A program made the position numbers and the translations under genes. Below are positions 8,985 to 17,127 of a stretch of DNA of 64,000 bases, one piece after another. The DNA is from Alteromonas macleodii. GTDB lineage: Bacteria; Pseudomonadota; Gammaproteobacteria; Enterobacterales; Alteromonadaceae. The DNA is taken from the NCBI RefSeq assembly GCF_903772925.1, contig NZ_LR812090.1, positions 156,588 to 220,587 of the forward strand, read 5' to 3'. The first letter of the stretch is position 1; every line of letters starts with the position of its first letter. Under the pieces are notes generated by a model. It was not told the DNA's origin. It did not search any database and was given only the letters and a program-made list of their open reading frames with translations.

Positions 8985-9587
8985 ATGTTAGCGGCAGCAA
9001 CGAGTGGTTTCGTAATGGGCGGCACCCTTATTATCGCAGTAGGTGCGCAAAACAGCTTTCTGATTGAGCAGTCGATGAAAAAACAGTGGACCACACTATT
9101 TGTCTTACTGTTTATTCTAAGCGATGCCATCTCTATCAGCTTGGGCGCCATGGGCTTTGGCTTGTTGCTACAAGAGTACCCGATGCTAGTTACGGTAACT
9201 AAGTGGGCTGGCGTAGCTTTTTTGTTGTGGATTGCGTTTAACAAAATAAAGTCTTCGCTGGCTAATGATGCCCTTGTTTTAGAAATGGCACAAAAGCAGC
9301 TGTCGTTTAAAAAAGCGCTACTTATTGCGCTAGCAGTAACCTGGTTAAATCCACACTTTTATTTAGATACATTGCTGCTAATGGGTAATCTGGCAAGTCA
9401 GTGGCAGGAAAATAAATGGTGGTTTGTGGGTGGTGCGATAGGTGCATCTATCGTTTGGTTTATCGGTTTAAGTACGCTTACAGCACGTTTTGCCCATCAT
9501 ATGCAGCGGCCCAATTTTTGGCGTTGGTTTAACCGTTTAAATGCTGCGGTTTTGGGTATGGTAAGTATCCAGCTGGCGAGCCTTTAG
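8985..9587 (+). CDS. argO: LysE/ArgO-family basic amino acid exporter
   Basis: This 200-residue inner-membrane protein has about six hydrophobic segments and the LysE-family pattern: GGTLIIAVGAQNSFLIEQS near the N-terminus, the central WAGVAFLLWIAFNKIKS, and VTWLNPHFYLDTLLLMG near residue 123. The AQN and NPxxYLDT motifs are typical of ArgO. It exports arginine or related basic amino acids and analogues such as canavanine. It lies divergent from argP with a 243-bp shared control region. The ATG at 8985 has AAGAGG 9 bases upstream. The specific substrate is inferred from the argP pairing. Confidence 0.88.
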   Translation: MLAAATSGFVMGGTLIIAVGAQNSFLIEQSMKKQWTTLFVLLFILSDAISISLGAMGFGLLLQEYPMLVTVTKWAGVAFLLWIAFNKIKSSLANDALVLEMAQKQLSFKKALLIALAVTWLNPHFYLDTLLLMGNLASQWQENKWWFVGGAIGASIVWFIGLSTLTARFAHHMQRPNFWRWFNRLNAAVLGMVSIQLASL

Positions 9588-9696
9588 TGAAAAAACGCTG
9601 AATAGCAAAATACTAAGGTGCGTTGAGTATCTTGCTTTCAACGAATAAGTATACTTTTACAAATAAGCCAAACCTGCTGTTTTGAAGGATACATAA

Positions 9697-10014
9697 GTGA
9701 GCTGGATTTATTTGATTGTTGCGGGCTTACTGGAAATTGGATGGCCCGTAGGACTTAAGATGTCGCAAGAGGCGGAAACCCGCATTATGGGAATTCTGCT
9801 AGCCATAGGCTTCATGGCTGCCAGTGGTTTTTGCCTTTGGATGGCACAAAAGCAAATACCCATAGGTACAGCGTATGCTGTATGGACGGGGATAGGTGCC
9901 GCGGGCACGTTTTTAGTAGGCGTAATGTTTTACGGCGACCCGTCGTCATTAGCGCGTTACTTTGGCGTGGCGCTTATTGTGGCCGGCGTTGTGGTACTCA
10001 AACTCGCGCACTAG
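9697..10014 (+). CDS. sugE: SMR-family transporter SugE/Gdx (guanidinium exporter type)
   Basis: This 105-residue protein has four membrane helices and the small multidrug resistance fold. It has the conserved membrane glutamate (LIVAGLLEIGWPVGLK, Glu13) and TAYAVWTGIGAAGTFLVG. The GWPVGLK context and length match the SugE/Gdx branch, which exports guanidinium in exchange for protons. The GTG start follows AAGGA by seven bases. I looked for a guanidine riboswitch in the 109 bp upstream and saw none of the conserved elements. A hairpin follows at 10021-10039 and a stronger one at 10080-10112. Confidence 0.85.
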   Translation: MSWIYLIVAGLLEIGWPVGLKMSQEAETRIMGILLAIGFMAASGFCLWMAQKQIPIGTAYAVWTGIGAAGTFLVGVMFYGDPSSLARYFGVALIVAGVVVLKLAH

Positions 10015-10020
10015 TACTAC

Positions 10021-10039
10021 AAAACCAAGCTCTGGTTTT
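10021..10039 (+). terminator. Weak hairpin after sugE
   Basis: A perfect 7-bp inverted repeat, AAAACCA / TGGTTTT with a 5-nt loop, lies 7 bases after the sugE stop. Its stem is AT-rich and no clean U-tract follows, so it is a weak terminator or mRNA-end hairpin at best. Confidence 0.4.
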
Positions 10040-10079
10040 AAAGGCTGTGTTTAGCCCGTTTAATAGATTGATAAAAATA

Positions 10080-10112
10080 AAAAGCCTGACAGTGATTCAC
10101 TGTCAGGCTTTT
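10080..10112. terminator. Bidirectional terminator between sugE and the DUF1499 gene
   Basis: A long perfect stem (AAAAGCCTGACAGTGA paired with TCACTGTCAGGCTTTT) has A/T runs on both sides. It lies between convergent genes and can stop both transcripts. Confidence 0.88.
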
Positions 10113-10140
10113 AAATATCTGCTGAGCTTTTCAGGTTGGT

Positions 10141-10857
10141 TTAGTGATAACCCAGCTGATTTCTGAGCTCGGCCATAAAGGTTTCGATGCGTTCAGCATT
10201 TTTGCCTAAGTCACTTTTACCTACGCGCGACTTACTGCGAATATCAACAAGGGTATCGTCGCTTTTAACTGTTAAGCGAATGACCACATCGTCCTTAAAG
10301 CCAAACCACGCCGTTGTATCTGTGGCTTCTAGTGTGTTTGGCAGTGCGCCCTCATTAACACGCTCCCAACCCAGAACTTCTATGGCTTTTTCGGCAGCCA
10401 TATAAACTTGATTTATAGGTTGAGGTAGTAGCTGAGTTTTAATCTCAGGGTACGCTTCAAGCTGTTGCTTCGTTACATCACCGCCTTCATAGGCAATAGA
10501 ATTTGGCGCGCCTTCTCTAAGCGGTGCAATGGCAACGAATTCAGGTGGGTTTGTAACATCGGTTGTAATGTCGTGAATTGGCGGTACGGCGCTAGCTTTA
10601 CTCATCATGCTAACGGGCATGCCAACGGCTACTAAAGCAAGAACAGCACATACAAATGTACTACCCCAACTTACGTTCTTACGATTAATCAATACTTGTA
10701 AAATAATGAGTATTAGCGCTGCACCACCTACGTATACACCAAAGCGAAGTGACGTAAATGCGGTGCCTAAACTAACACCAGCATACTGATATAGTGGTCC
10801 GGGTAACACAACCATCAAAAAACCAACAATACTGGTAAGGGCAATGAGTGCTTTCAA
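10141..10857 (-). CDS. DUF1499 family membrane protein
   Basis: This 238-residue protein has three N-terminal hydrophobic segments (about residues 3-25, 36-58 and 66-86) followed by a periplasmic or cytoplasmic domain of about 150 residues. The domain begins IHDITTDVTNPPEF and later has FGFKDDVVIRL and VDIRSKSRVGKSDLGKNAERI, which are DUF1499 hallmarks. The function of DUF1499 is unknown. It is monocistronic and shares a bidirectional terminator with sugE. The start follows an AGTTCCC-rich stretch without a strong ribosome binding site. Confidence 0.82.
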   Translation of the reverse strand: MKALIALTSIVGFLMVVLPGPLYQYAGVSLGTAFTSLRFGVYVGGAALILIILQVLINRKNVSWGSTFVCAVLALVAVGMPVSMMSKASAVPPIHDITTDVTNPPEFVAIAPLREGAPNSIAYEGGDVTKQQLEAYPEIKTQLLPQPINQVYMAAEKAIEVLGWERVNEGALPNTLEATDTTAWFGFKDDVVIRLTVKSDDTLVDIRSKSRVGKSDLGKNAERIETFMAELRNQLGYH

Positions 10858-11015
10858 GGGAACTCCAAAGTTATTCTTTTTAGTTTGACCAACCTACTTT
10901 AACAGCGAAAGCGGCAATTTGGTTTACTTTCGTAAAGAAAAATTCGTCTAGGCCCGCGTGCAACATATTTGTAAACTGATCTTTTTATCGGCATCAAGTT
11001 ATAGGTACTAAGGTT

Positions 11016-11687
11016 TTGTATACACAACCGGACGCCAGTCACACGTACGCAATGCAAGCTGAACTCCTCGTTGATATCTTATCGACGCAAAAAAGCCAGT
11101 TCACTAAGGGTATTACTGAATATGCGCTTATTGAGATATTAAAAAAGCCGCCTTATCAGCTTTTCGAAGAAGATGCTTTGCGAGACCCGCTCATGCTTTT
11201 TAAAACGCACTTTATTCTGTTTAATGCACTGTATCAATTGAGGCAGTATTGGATAGAACAAAACGAAGGTGTGTTAGAGATTCACGCACTTGGCATAAAG
11301 CTAAACCTGTTTAAAGAGCGTCATTTGACGCAAAGCAATGATGGTCTAGGTATGACGACGCTGGAAAACCCTGACCCACTTGCAACGTATTACCTCGACT
11401 GGGGAAATTTTGAAGAGGCTGATCGCGATACGGTCGATAACCTGCTAAACGCGTTTTGGGAAAGAATGCTGAAGGGAGATACTGTCAGCTATACGCAAGG
11501 TGATATTGAAAAAGCGCATTTTTTGCTTGGTCTTTCCCTGAACCAGCCTGTCACGCTGCTGCAGTTAAAACGTGTCTACAAACGCTCGCTGCAATCGGCC
11601 CACCCTGATAAAGGTGGAACACAGCAAGATGCTCAAGCAGTCATCCACGCCTACCAAACCCTTTGCCGTTATTATTCGTTTAAATAG
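11016..11687 (+). CDS. DnaJ-related protein with C-terminal J domain
   Basis: This 223-residue protein has an N-terminal domain resembling the DNAJ-related family (LLVDILSTQKSQFTKGITEYALIE and DPLMLFKTHFILFNALYQLR, split for length) and a compact C-terminal J domain. The essential HPD tripeptide is present in QSAHPDKGGTQQDA near residue 197. It should stimulate an Hsp70 ATPase; a DnaK partner is not in the window, although an Hsp70-like protein lies at 54.7 kb. The TTG start at 11016 has an AAGG five bases upstream; ATG at 11052 is an alternative without a visible ribosome binding site. Confidence 0.78.
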   Translation: MYTQPDASHTYAMQAELLVDILSTQKSQFTKGITEYALIEILKKPPYQLFEEDALRDPLMLFKTHFILFNALYQLRQYWIEQNEGVLEIHALGIKLNLFKERHLTQSNDGLGMTTLENPDPLATYYLDWGNFEEADRDTVDNLLNAFWERMLKGDTVSYTQGDIEKAHFLLGLSLNQPVTLLQLKRVYKRSLQSAHPDKGGTQQDAQAVIHAYQTLCRYYSFK

Positions 11688-11737
11688 AACGTGTATCGGC
11701 GTTCAACTTCTTATTATTCGCATATTGTATACAGGCT

Positions 11738-11766
11738 TCGGTAATTGACCGACAACATCGGTAATT
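11738..11766. promoter_or_regulatory. Paired TCGGTAATT repeats upstream of the RND operon
   Basis: The 9-mer TCGGTAATT occurs twice in direct orientation, at 11738-11746 and 11758-11766, exactly 20 bp apart (about two helical turns). The first copy is also half of an inverted repeat (TCGGT-AATTG-ACCGA, 11738-11752). Such spacing suits cooperative binding by a regulator on one DNA face. The regulator is unknown. Confidence 0.45.
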
Positions 11767-11945
11767 TCAGCTTCATTGACTTTTCTTGTATGTGATAAAT
11801 GCGCACAATATGACCTATAAGAGCGTAGATTCGTATCAATGATCGCTTAACTATGCCACGTCTTTTCCGATTGTCCTCATGTCCAAGTTATAGGATTAGG
11901 ATGAATCGACGCATTGGAAGCAAAACTTACGTTTAATTTATCCGT

Positions 11946-11968
11946 ATAGAACGCAAATCGCGTTCTAT
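11946..11968. promoter_or_regulatory. Perfect 9-bp palindrome in the leader of the RND efflux operon
   Basis: ATAGAACGC and its reverse complement GCGTTCTAT are separated by five bases (AAATC), ending 28 bases before the ATG at 11997. This could be an operator for a TetR-like or similar dimeric repressor, or a hairpin in the mRNA leader. No adjacent regulator gene is present. Confidence 0.55.
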
Positions 11969-11996
11969 GTGAAAGTTATTGGGAAATAGAAAATTT

Positions 11997-13142
11997 ATGA
12001 GTCGCATTTTTTATGTTACTGCAGCACTAATAACACTATTAGGTGTTACTGGGTGTTCGAATGAAGGCGAGCAAGCACAGCAAGGTGCTCAGCAAGGTAT
12101 GCCGGCGCCATCGGTGTCGGTAGTTACGCTGAAACAGCAACCTGTAGTACATGAAATGGTGTTGCCAGGGCGAGTAAGTCCGTCGCGCCAATCGCAAGTG
12201 CGACCTCAGGTGGATGGTGTTATCACTGAGCGCTTGTTTGAAGAAGGCGCACATGTGGAAAAAGGGCAGCAGCTGTATCAAATTGATGAGGCACGTTACC
12301 TAGCCCAGTTAAACAGTGCAAAAGCGGATCTGAAAAGTGTTCAAGCAAACTTAAAGACCTTGGAAGCTAAGGCGCGACGTTATGACGACCTTGTTGCACA
12401 AAATGCAGTAAGTAAACAGGAATACGATGACGTAATTGCGCAAAAAGATCAGGCCCAAGCCGCTATCAGTGTGGCGGAAGCGGCAGTAGATGTAGCAAAG
12501 GTAAACATGGGCTACACCAAGGTGTACGCGCCCATAAGCGGTCGAATTAGCCGTTCATATGTTACCGAAGGCACATTGGTTACCACGAACCAAGCTCAGC
12601 AGTTAGCCACTATTACTCAGTTAGACCCTGTTTATATTGATATGCAGGAATCTGGCGCATCTATCATTACACTTCGTCAGTCTATGCGTAAGCAGGGCTC
12701 AATGGATGTTGAGCTGACGGTAGATGAAGTCACTGGCAAGCGTTACGAAAAAACAGGCAGCGTGAAGTTTTCAGAAGTGACCGTAGATGAATCTACGGGC
12801 TCGGTTACCCTTCGCGCCGAAATGCCAAACCCTGATGGCGTGTTGCTTCCCGGCTTATTTGTAAAGGGCCATGTTATTACTGGACGTGAAAACGCGCTTT
12901 TGATTCCTCAGCGTGCGACGACTCGCCAGCCAGACGGTTCGCTTTCGGTTTACGTAGTGAACCAGAACAACGAGGTCGAAGGCCGAACCTTAGAAATCGG
13001 CAAGATATACCGTGATCAGTACGTGGTAATAAGCGGCGTAAATGAAGGCGAAAAAGTCATCGTAACTGGTTATCAAAAGGTAAAGCCTGGGGCGAAAGTT
13101 AACCCGTCAGAATGGCAACCCTCTTCACGTGGCTCACGATAG
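11997..13142 (+). CDS. RND efflux periplasmic adaptor (membrane fusion) lipoprotein, AcrA/MexA family
   Basis: This 381-residue adaptor links an inner-membrane RND pump to an outer-membrane channel. It has a lipoprotein signal with lipobox VTGC (Cys20), a barrel-sandwich lipoyl half (VDGVITERLFEEGAHVEKGQ), a coiled-coil hairpin around residues 95-160 and a second lipoyl half (VYAPISGRISRSYVTEG). Beta-barrel and membrane-proximal domains follow, ending in a Ser/Arg tail. A TTG at 11979 would add six residues, but the ATG at 11997 places the signal peptide correctly. The pump gene begins 21 bp downstream, so they form an operon. No outer-membrane factor follows; a TolC encoded elsewhere is presumably shared. 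Confidence 0.9.
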   Translation: MSRIFYVTAALITLLGVTGCSNEGEQAQQGAQQGMPAPSVSVVTLKQQPVVHEMVLPGRVSPSRQSQVRPQVDGVITERLFEEGAHVEKGQQLYQIDEARYLAQLNSAKADLKSVQANLKTLEAKARRYDDLVAQNAVSKQEYDDVIAQKDQAQAAISVAEAAVDVAKVNMGYTKVYAPISGRISRSYVTEGTLVTTNQAQQLATITQLDPVYIDMQESGASIITLRQSMRKQGSMDVELTVDEVTGKRYEKTGSVKFSEVTVDESTGSVTLRAEMPNPDGVLLPGLFVKGHVITGRENALLIPQRATTRQPDGSLSVYVVNQNNEVEGRTLEIGKIYRDQYVVISGVNEGEKVIVTGYQKVKPGAKVNPSEWQPSSRGSR

Positions 13143-13163
13143 CAAACAAGGGATTTAAGTAAT

Positions 13164-16100
13164 ATGGCTCGTTTTTTCATAGACAGGCCCGTGTTTGCAT
13201 GGGTGCTGGCAATTATCACAATGATGGCGGGTGTGTTGGCGATAACCTCACTCCCCATTGAACAATACCCTAAGGTAGCACCACCGTCGGTTACTATCTC
13301 GGCAACTTATCCTGGTGCTTCAGCAGAAACCGTTGAAAACTCGGTAACGCAGGTCATTGAGCAAAGCTTAACGGGTATCGATAATCTCCGTTATTTTTCG
13401 GCAAGTAGTTCTAACAGCAGCATGTCAATTACCCTGACGTTTGAGCCAGGTGCAGACCCTGATATTGCCCAAGTACAGACTCAAAATAAGGTGCAGGGCG
13501 CGTTACCTTTACTGCCAACGCAGGTTCAGCAGCAAGGGGTTACCGTTACCAAGGCAAACAGTGCATTTGCGCTAGCCGTAGGCTTCTATTCTGAAGACGA
13601 TTCGATGACACAGTATGACCTGAGTGACATGCTCGTCTCAAACTTTCAGGACCCTATTTCCCGGGTAAACGGTGTAGGTAACGTACGAGTTTTTGGTGCG
13701 CAGCGCTCTATGCGTATTTGGCTAGACCCAGACAAGCTGTACAGCTTCAACCTAACGCCCACTGACGTACAGGCCGCAGTTCAGGTCCAAAATACCGATG
13801 TCTCAGCAGGTCAGTTGGGCGGGTTACCTGCTATCGAAAATCAGCAAATCAACGCCACTATTCAGGCGCAAAGCCGCCTTCAAACCGTTGAAGATTTTGA
13901 AAATATCGTGCTACGTGTGAACACAGACGGTTCTCAGGTACGTGTGTGTGATGTGGCACGAGTAGAGCTGGGTGCGCAAAGTTACGATGTTATTGTTCGT
14001 TACGACCGCAAACCCGCGTCAGGCATGGCGATAAGCCTTGCTTCTGGCGCAAACGCGCTAGACACTATCAAAGCAGTGAAAGCTCGCGTTGAAGAGCTAC
14101 GCTCAAACCTACCTGATACGGTGAAAGTGGTTTACCCAGTAGACAGTTCGCCTTTCATCGAGCTTTCTATAGAGTCAGTAGTACATACGCTTATCGAAGC
14201 GGTTGTGTTAGTTTTCTTAGTAATGCTGCTGTTTCTCCAAAACTGGCGCGCAACGCTTATACCCACCATTGCCGTACCTGTTGTACTACTTGGGACTTTC
14301 TCGGTGCTATTAGCCTTTGGTTTTAGTATCAACGTATTGACCATGTTTGCCATGGTACTGGCTATCGGTCTTCTTGTTGATGACGCTATCGTTGTTGTAG
14401 AAAACGTTGAGCGTATTATGGAAGAAGAAGGCTTGCCGCCTGCTGAAGCGACTAAGAAGTCTATGTCGCAAATCACTGGCGCACTTGTGGGCATTGCCGC
14501 GGTACTTTCAACGGTCTTTATCCCTATGGCCTTCTTTAGCGGATCAGCCGGGGCTATTTATCGTCAGTTTTCAGTAACTATCGTTTCAGCGATGGCGTTC
14601 TCTGTGCTGGTAGCTATCGTGCTCTCGCCTTCTTTATGTGCCACTTTATTGAAGCAGCACTCAGAGGATCACGATAAAAATAAAGGTTTCTTTGGGTGGT
14701 TCAACCGCACGTTTAACAAAGGGCGTGACCGCTACCAGAAAACGACTAACCACATGGCGAAGCGTTTTAAGCGTTACTTCGTTGTATACGGCTTACTTGT
14801 TGGCGGGATGGTGTTTATCTTCAGTCAGCTTCCTGGTGCCTTCCTTCCAGATGAAGACCAAGGTCGAATGATGGTATTGGTCAGCACACCTCCAGGCGCT
14901 ACCGCGGGTCGTACGCTCGAATCCATTAAGCAAGTGGAAGACTACATTCTTGAAGAAGAGAGCGAAGCAGTTAACGGTATGTTTGCGGTAGTGGGCTTTA
15001 GCTTTGCAGGACAAGCGCAAAATGCGGGTATGGCGTTTTTAAACTTCAATGACTGGAGTGTACGTGACGAGAGTAACTCGGCCTTCGCAGTGATGAAGCG
15101 AGCTTTTGGCGCATTTGGTCAGATTCAAGATGCATCAGCATTTCCCATTGTGCCGCCACCTATTATGGAATTAGGTAATGCCACGGGCTTTGATATGCAG
15201 CTGGTGGACCGCGGTGGTAACGGCCATGAAGCCCTAATGAATGCCCGTAATCAGCTGTTAGGTATGGCTGCGCAAAACCCGAAATTGGCGGGTGTCCGTC
15301 CTAACGGTTTAAGTGATGTTCCCCAATTCAAAATTAATATTGATAGTGAAAAGGCGTCTGCGCTTGGCTTAAATCTAAGTGATATCAATAGTGCGCTGCA
15401 AATTGCCTGGGGTTCAAGCTATGTAAACGACTTCATTGATAAAGGGCGAATTAAGCGGGTTTACATGCAGGCGGACCTTCCTCATCGTATGACGCCAGAA
15501 GACCTTGATAAATGGTTTGTTCGCAATAGCGACGGTGAGATGGTAGCTTTCAGCACCTTCTCTACAACTGAGTGGGTATATGGCTCGCCCAAGTTAGAGC
15601 GCTTTAACGGTATATCGTCGGTAAATATACAAGGTAGTGCGGCACCAGGAATCTCTTCAGGTGAAGCGATGGCTGAAATGAAGAAGTTGGTTGAACAATT
15701 GCCTGCTGGTTTTGCCATTGAATGGTCAGGCTTATCTTATGAAGAACAAGAGGCCGGGTCTCAGGCGCCTATGCTGTATGCGCTTTCAATTTTAGTCGTA
15801 TTCCTTTGCTTAGCTGCACTATATGAAAGCTGGTCGGTACCGTTTGCGGTAATGCTAGTGGTGCCGTTAGGAATATTGGGCTCGGTTACCGCAGCTTTCA
15901 TCTTTAATTTACCGAATGATGTGTATTTGCAGGTAGCGTTCTTAACAACGGTGGGCTTAGCAGCGAAAAACGCCATTCTTATCGTAGAGTTTGCTAAAGA
16001 GCAGTACGAAAAAGGTGAAGACCTGATGACTGCTGTATCTAACGCGGCTGCTCAGCGCTTCCGCCCAATATTGATGACGTCAATGGCATTTATTTTAGGG

Positions 16101-16262
16101 GTTACGCCTCTAGCACTTTCCAGTGGTGCAGGAGCTGCAAGCCAAAATGCTATTGGTATTGCAGTAATGGGCGGTATGTTTGCTGCGACCTTCTTAGCCA
16201 TATTTTTCGTTCCCATGTTTTACGTTATGGTAGAAAAACTATTCCATAAGGAAGACAAGTAA
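13164..16262 (+). CDS. RND multidrug efflux transporter, HAE1/AcrB family
   Basis: This 1032-residue inner-membrane pump is close to AcrB/MexB in length (about 1049). The N-terminus (ARFFIDRPVFAWVLAIITM) is typical. Twelve membrane segments frame two large periplasmic loops. The proton-relay residues are visible: the adjacent aspartates in GLLVDDAIVVVENVERIM (TM4, near residue 405) and the lysine in GLAAKNAILIVEF (TM10, near 935). A hydrophobic-substrate, drug or detergent efflux role is inferred from the HAE1 signature (PSVTISATYPGASAETVE). It is cotranscribed with the adaptor. The C-terminus (KLFHKEDK) is short and standard. Confidence 0.92.
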   Translation: MARFFIDRPVFAWVLAIITMMAGVLAITSLPIEQYPKVAPPSVTISATYPGASAETVENSVTQVIEQSLTGIDNLRYFSASSSNSSMSITLTFEPGADPDIAQVQTQNKVQGALPLLPTQVQQQGVTVTKANSAFALAVGFYSEDDSMTQYDLSDMLVSNFQDPISRVNGVGNVRVFGAQRSMRIWLDPDKLYSFNLTPTDVQAAVQVQNTDVSAGQLGGLPAIENQQINATIQAQSRLQTVEDFENIVLRVNTDGSQVRVCDVARVELGAQSYDVIVRYDRKPASGMAISLASGANALDTIKAVKARVEELRSNLPDTVKVVYPVDSSPFIELSIESVVHTLIEAVVLVFLVMLLFLQNWRATLIPTIAVPVVLLGTFSVLLAFGFSINVLTMFAMVLAIGLLVDDAIVVVENVERIMEEEGLPPAEATKKSMSQITGALVGIAAVLSTVFIPMAFFSGSAGAIYRQFSVTIVSAMAFSVLVAIVLSPSLCATLLKQHSEDHDKNKGFFGWFNRTFNKGRDRYQKTTNHMAKRFKRYFVVYGLLVGGMVFIFSQLPGAFLPDEDQGRMMVLVSTPPGATAGRTLESIKQVEDYILEEESEAVNGMFAVVGFSFAGQAQNAGMAFLNFNDWSVRDESNSAFAVMKRAFGAFGQIQDASAFPIVPPPIMELGNATGFDMQLVDRGGNGHEALMNARNQLLGMAAQNPKLAGVRPNGLSDVPQFKINIDSEKASALGLNLSDINSALQIAWGSSYVNDFIDKGRIKRVYMQADLPHRMTPEDLDKWFVRNSDGEMVAFSTFSTTEWVYGSPKLERFNGISSVNIQGSAAPGISSGEAMAEMKKLVEQLPAGFAIEWSGLSYEEQEAGSQAPMLYALSILVVFLCLAALYESWSVPFAVMLVVPLGILGSVTAAFIFNLPNDVYLQVAFLTTVGLAAKNAILIVEFAKEQYEKGEDLMTAVSNAAAQRFRPILMTSMAFILGVTPLALSSGAGAASQNAIGIAVMGGMFAATFLAIFFVPMFYVMVEKLFHKEDK

Positions 16263-16320
16263 CGAGTAAGTACGCTAGAGTGGGAAGAAATTTTTCATTT
16301 TTTACATAGGGATATTGGTA

Positions 16321-16818
16321 ATGACCACGGTTGTTTTTTCTCACGGTAAAGAAAGCGGGCCATGGGGCAGTAAGATAACCACGCTTTCGAATGTAGCAAA
16401 CGATATGGGCTTTGGTGTTGAGAGTATCGATTATCAAGATCTCGACTGCCCCGAAGCCCGCCTAGAGCGCTTAAAAGAAACTATCGCTGAAAAGTGCAAT
16501 GACGTTGTATTGGTGGGCTCGAGCATGGGCGGATATGTATCACTTGCCGCTGCCAGTCAGATCTCTGCCAGAGGCGTATTTTTAATGGCGCCTGCGCTTT
16601 ATTTGCCCAACTATAAAGTTCAGCGCTTTCCGTACGACGGCTATGTTAGCCTAGTGCACGGCTGGAACGATGATATCGTGCCAATTGAGAACAGCCTTAA
16701 GTATGCCCGCCATCAAAAGGCGCAGCTGCTGCTTCTAAATGATGGTCACCGCCTTGCGAACAGTAAGTCCGTTATTTCACCTTTCTTCAGAAATTGGTTG
16801 GAGAAATTCCGCTACTAG
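16321..16818 (+). CDS. Small alpha/beta hydrolase (YcfP/esterase-like)
   Basis: This 165-residue single-domain alpha/beta hydrolase has a nucleophile elbow GSSMGG near residue 68, an acid in HGWNDDIVP near 120 and a histidine in NDGHRL near 142, so the Ser-Asp-His triad looks complete. The N-terminal HGKESGPWGSK is characteristic of this small-hydrolase group. The ATG at 16321 lies 9-10 bases after AGGGA; a TTG two codons upstream is less likely. It follows the RND pump gene by 58 bp and may be part of that transcript. Substrate unknown; an esterase or thioesterase activity is plausible. Confidence 0.75.
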   Translation: MTTVVFSHGKESGPWGSKITTLSNVANDMGFGVESIDYQDLDCPEARLERLKETIAEKCNDVVLVGSSMGGYVSLAAASQISARGVFLMAPALYLPNYKVQRFPYDGYVSLVHGWNDDIVPIENSLKYARHQKAQLLLLNDGHRLANSKSVISPFFRNWLEKFRY

Positions 16819-16953
16819 GGCGCTAAGTACCATGGCAACGGCTGCTGATCTTTAGTTTTCTTAAGCTATGCTACCGAACTTCGTTAGCAATCTAAACTGA
16901 GCAATCTATACGAAAAGTAACGCCTAGCAATTAAAAGCTAAAAATTCTATGAG

Positions 16954-17006
16954 AAGCCTACTTATCGATAGCCGCAGGGGGAACTATCGATGATGTAGGC
17001 TTTTTT
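16954..17006 (+). terminator. Large nested-stem terminator
   Basis: Outer stem AAGCCTAC / GTAGGCTT and inner stem ATCGATAG / CTATCGAT, both perfect 8-mers, stack around a 12-nt loop and end in six T's. It lies 136 bases after the hydrolase stop, unusually far, so it may terminate a read-through mRNA or an unannotated small RNA. The rest of the gap (16819-17127) shows no gene. Confidence 0.8.
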
Positions 17007-17127
17007 GTATCTGCGTATTAGTTTGTAAGGGTAAGACTAATCGCTTATAGCGCTGCGTCGGGTTAATACATGAAATTGCCTGTATTTATGGCATGATGGG
17101 GTATTGCTTAAAACAGGGCAGGTGGAA

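Larger units (their letters stand above)
11688..11996. other. Intergenic region before the RND efflux operon
   Basis: This 309-bp gap holds the two repeat/palindrome elements listed separately (11738-11766 and 11946-11968). I saw no convincing terminator for the upstream J-domain gene and no clear sigma-70 promoter. No small gene is apparent. Confidence 0.5.

Noticed and set aside
9588..9696. Guanidine riboswitch before sugE
   Set aside because: Conserved elements of the guanidine classes I know are not visible in the 109-bp upstream region.
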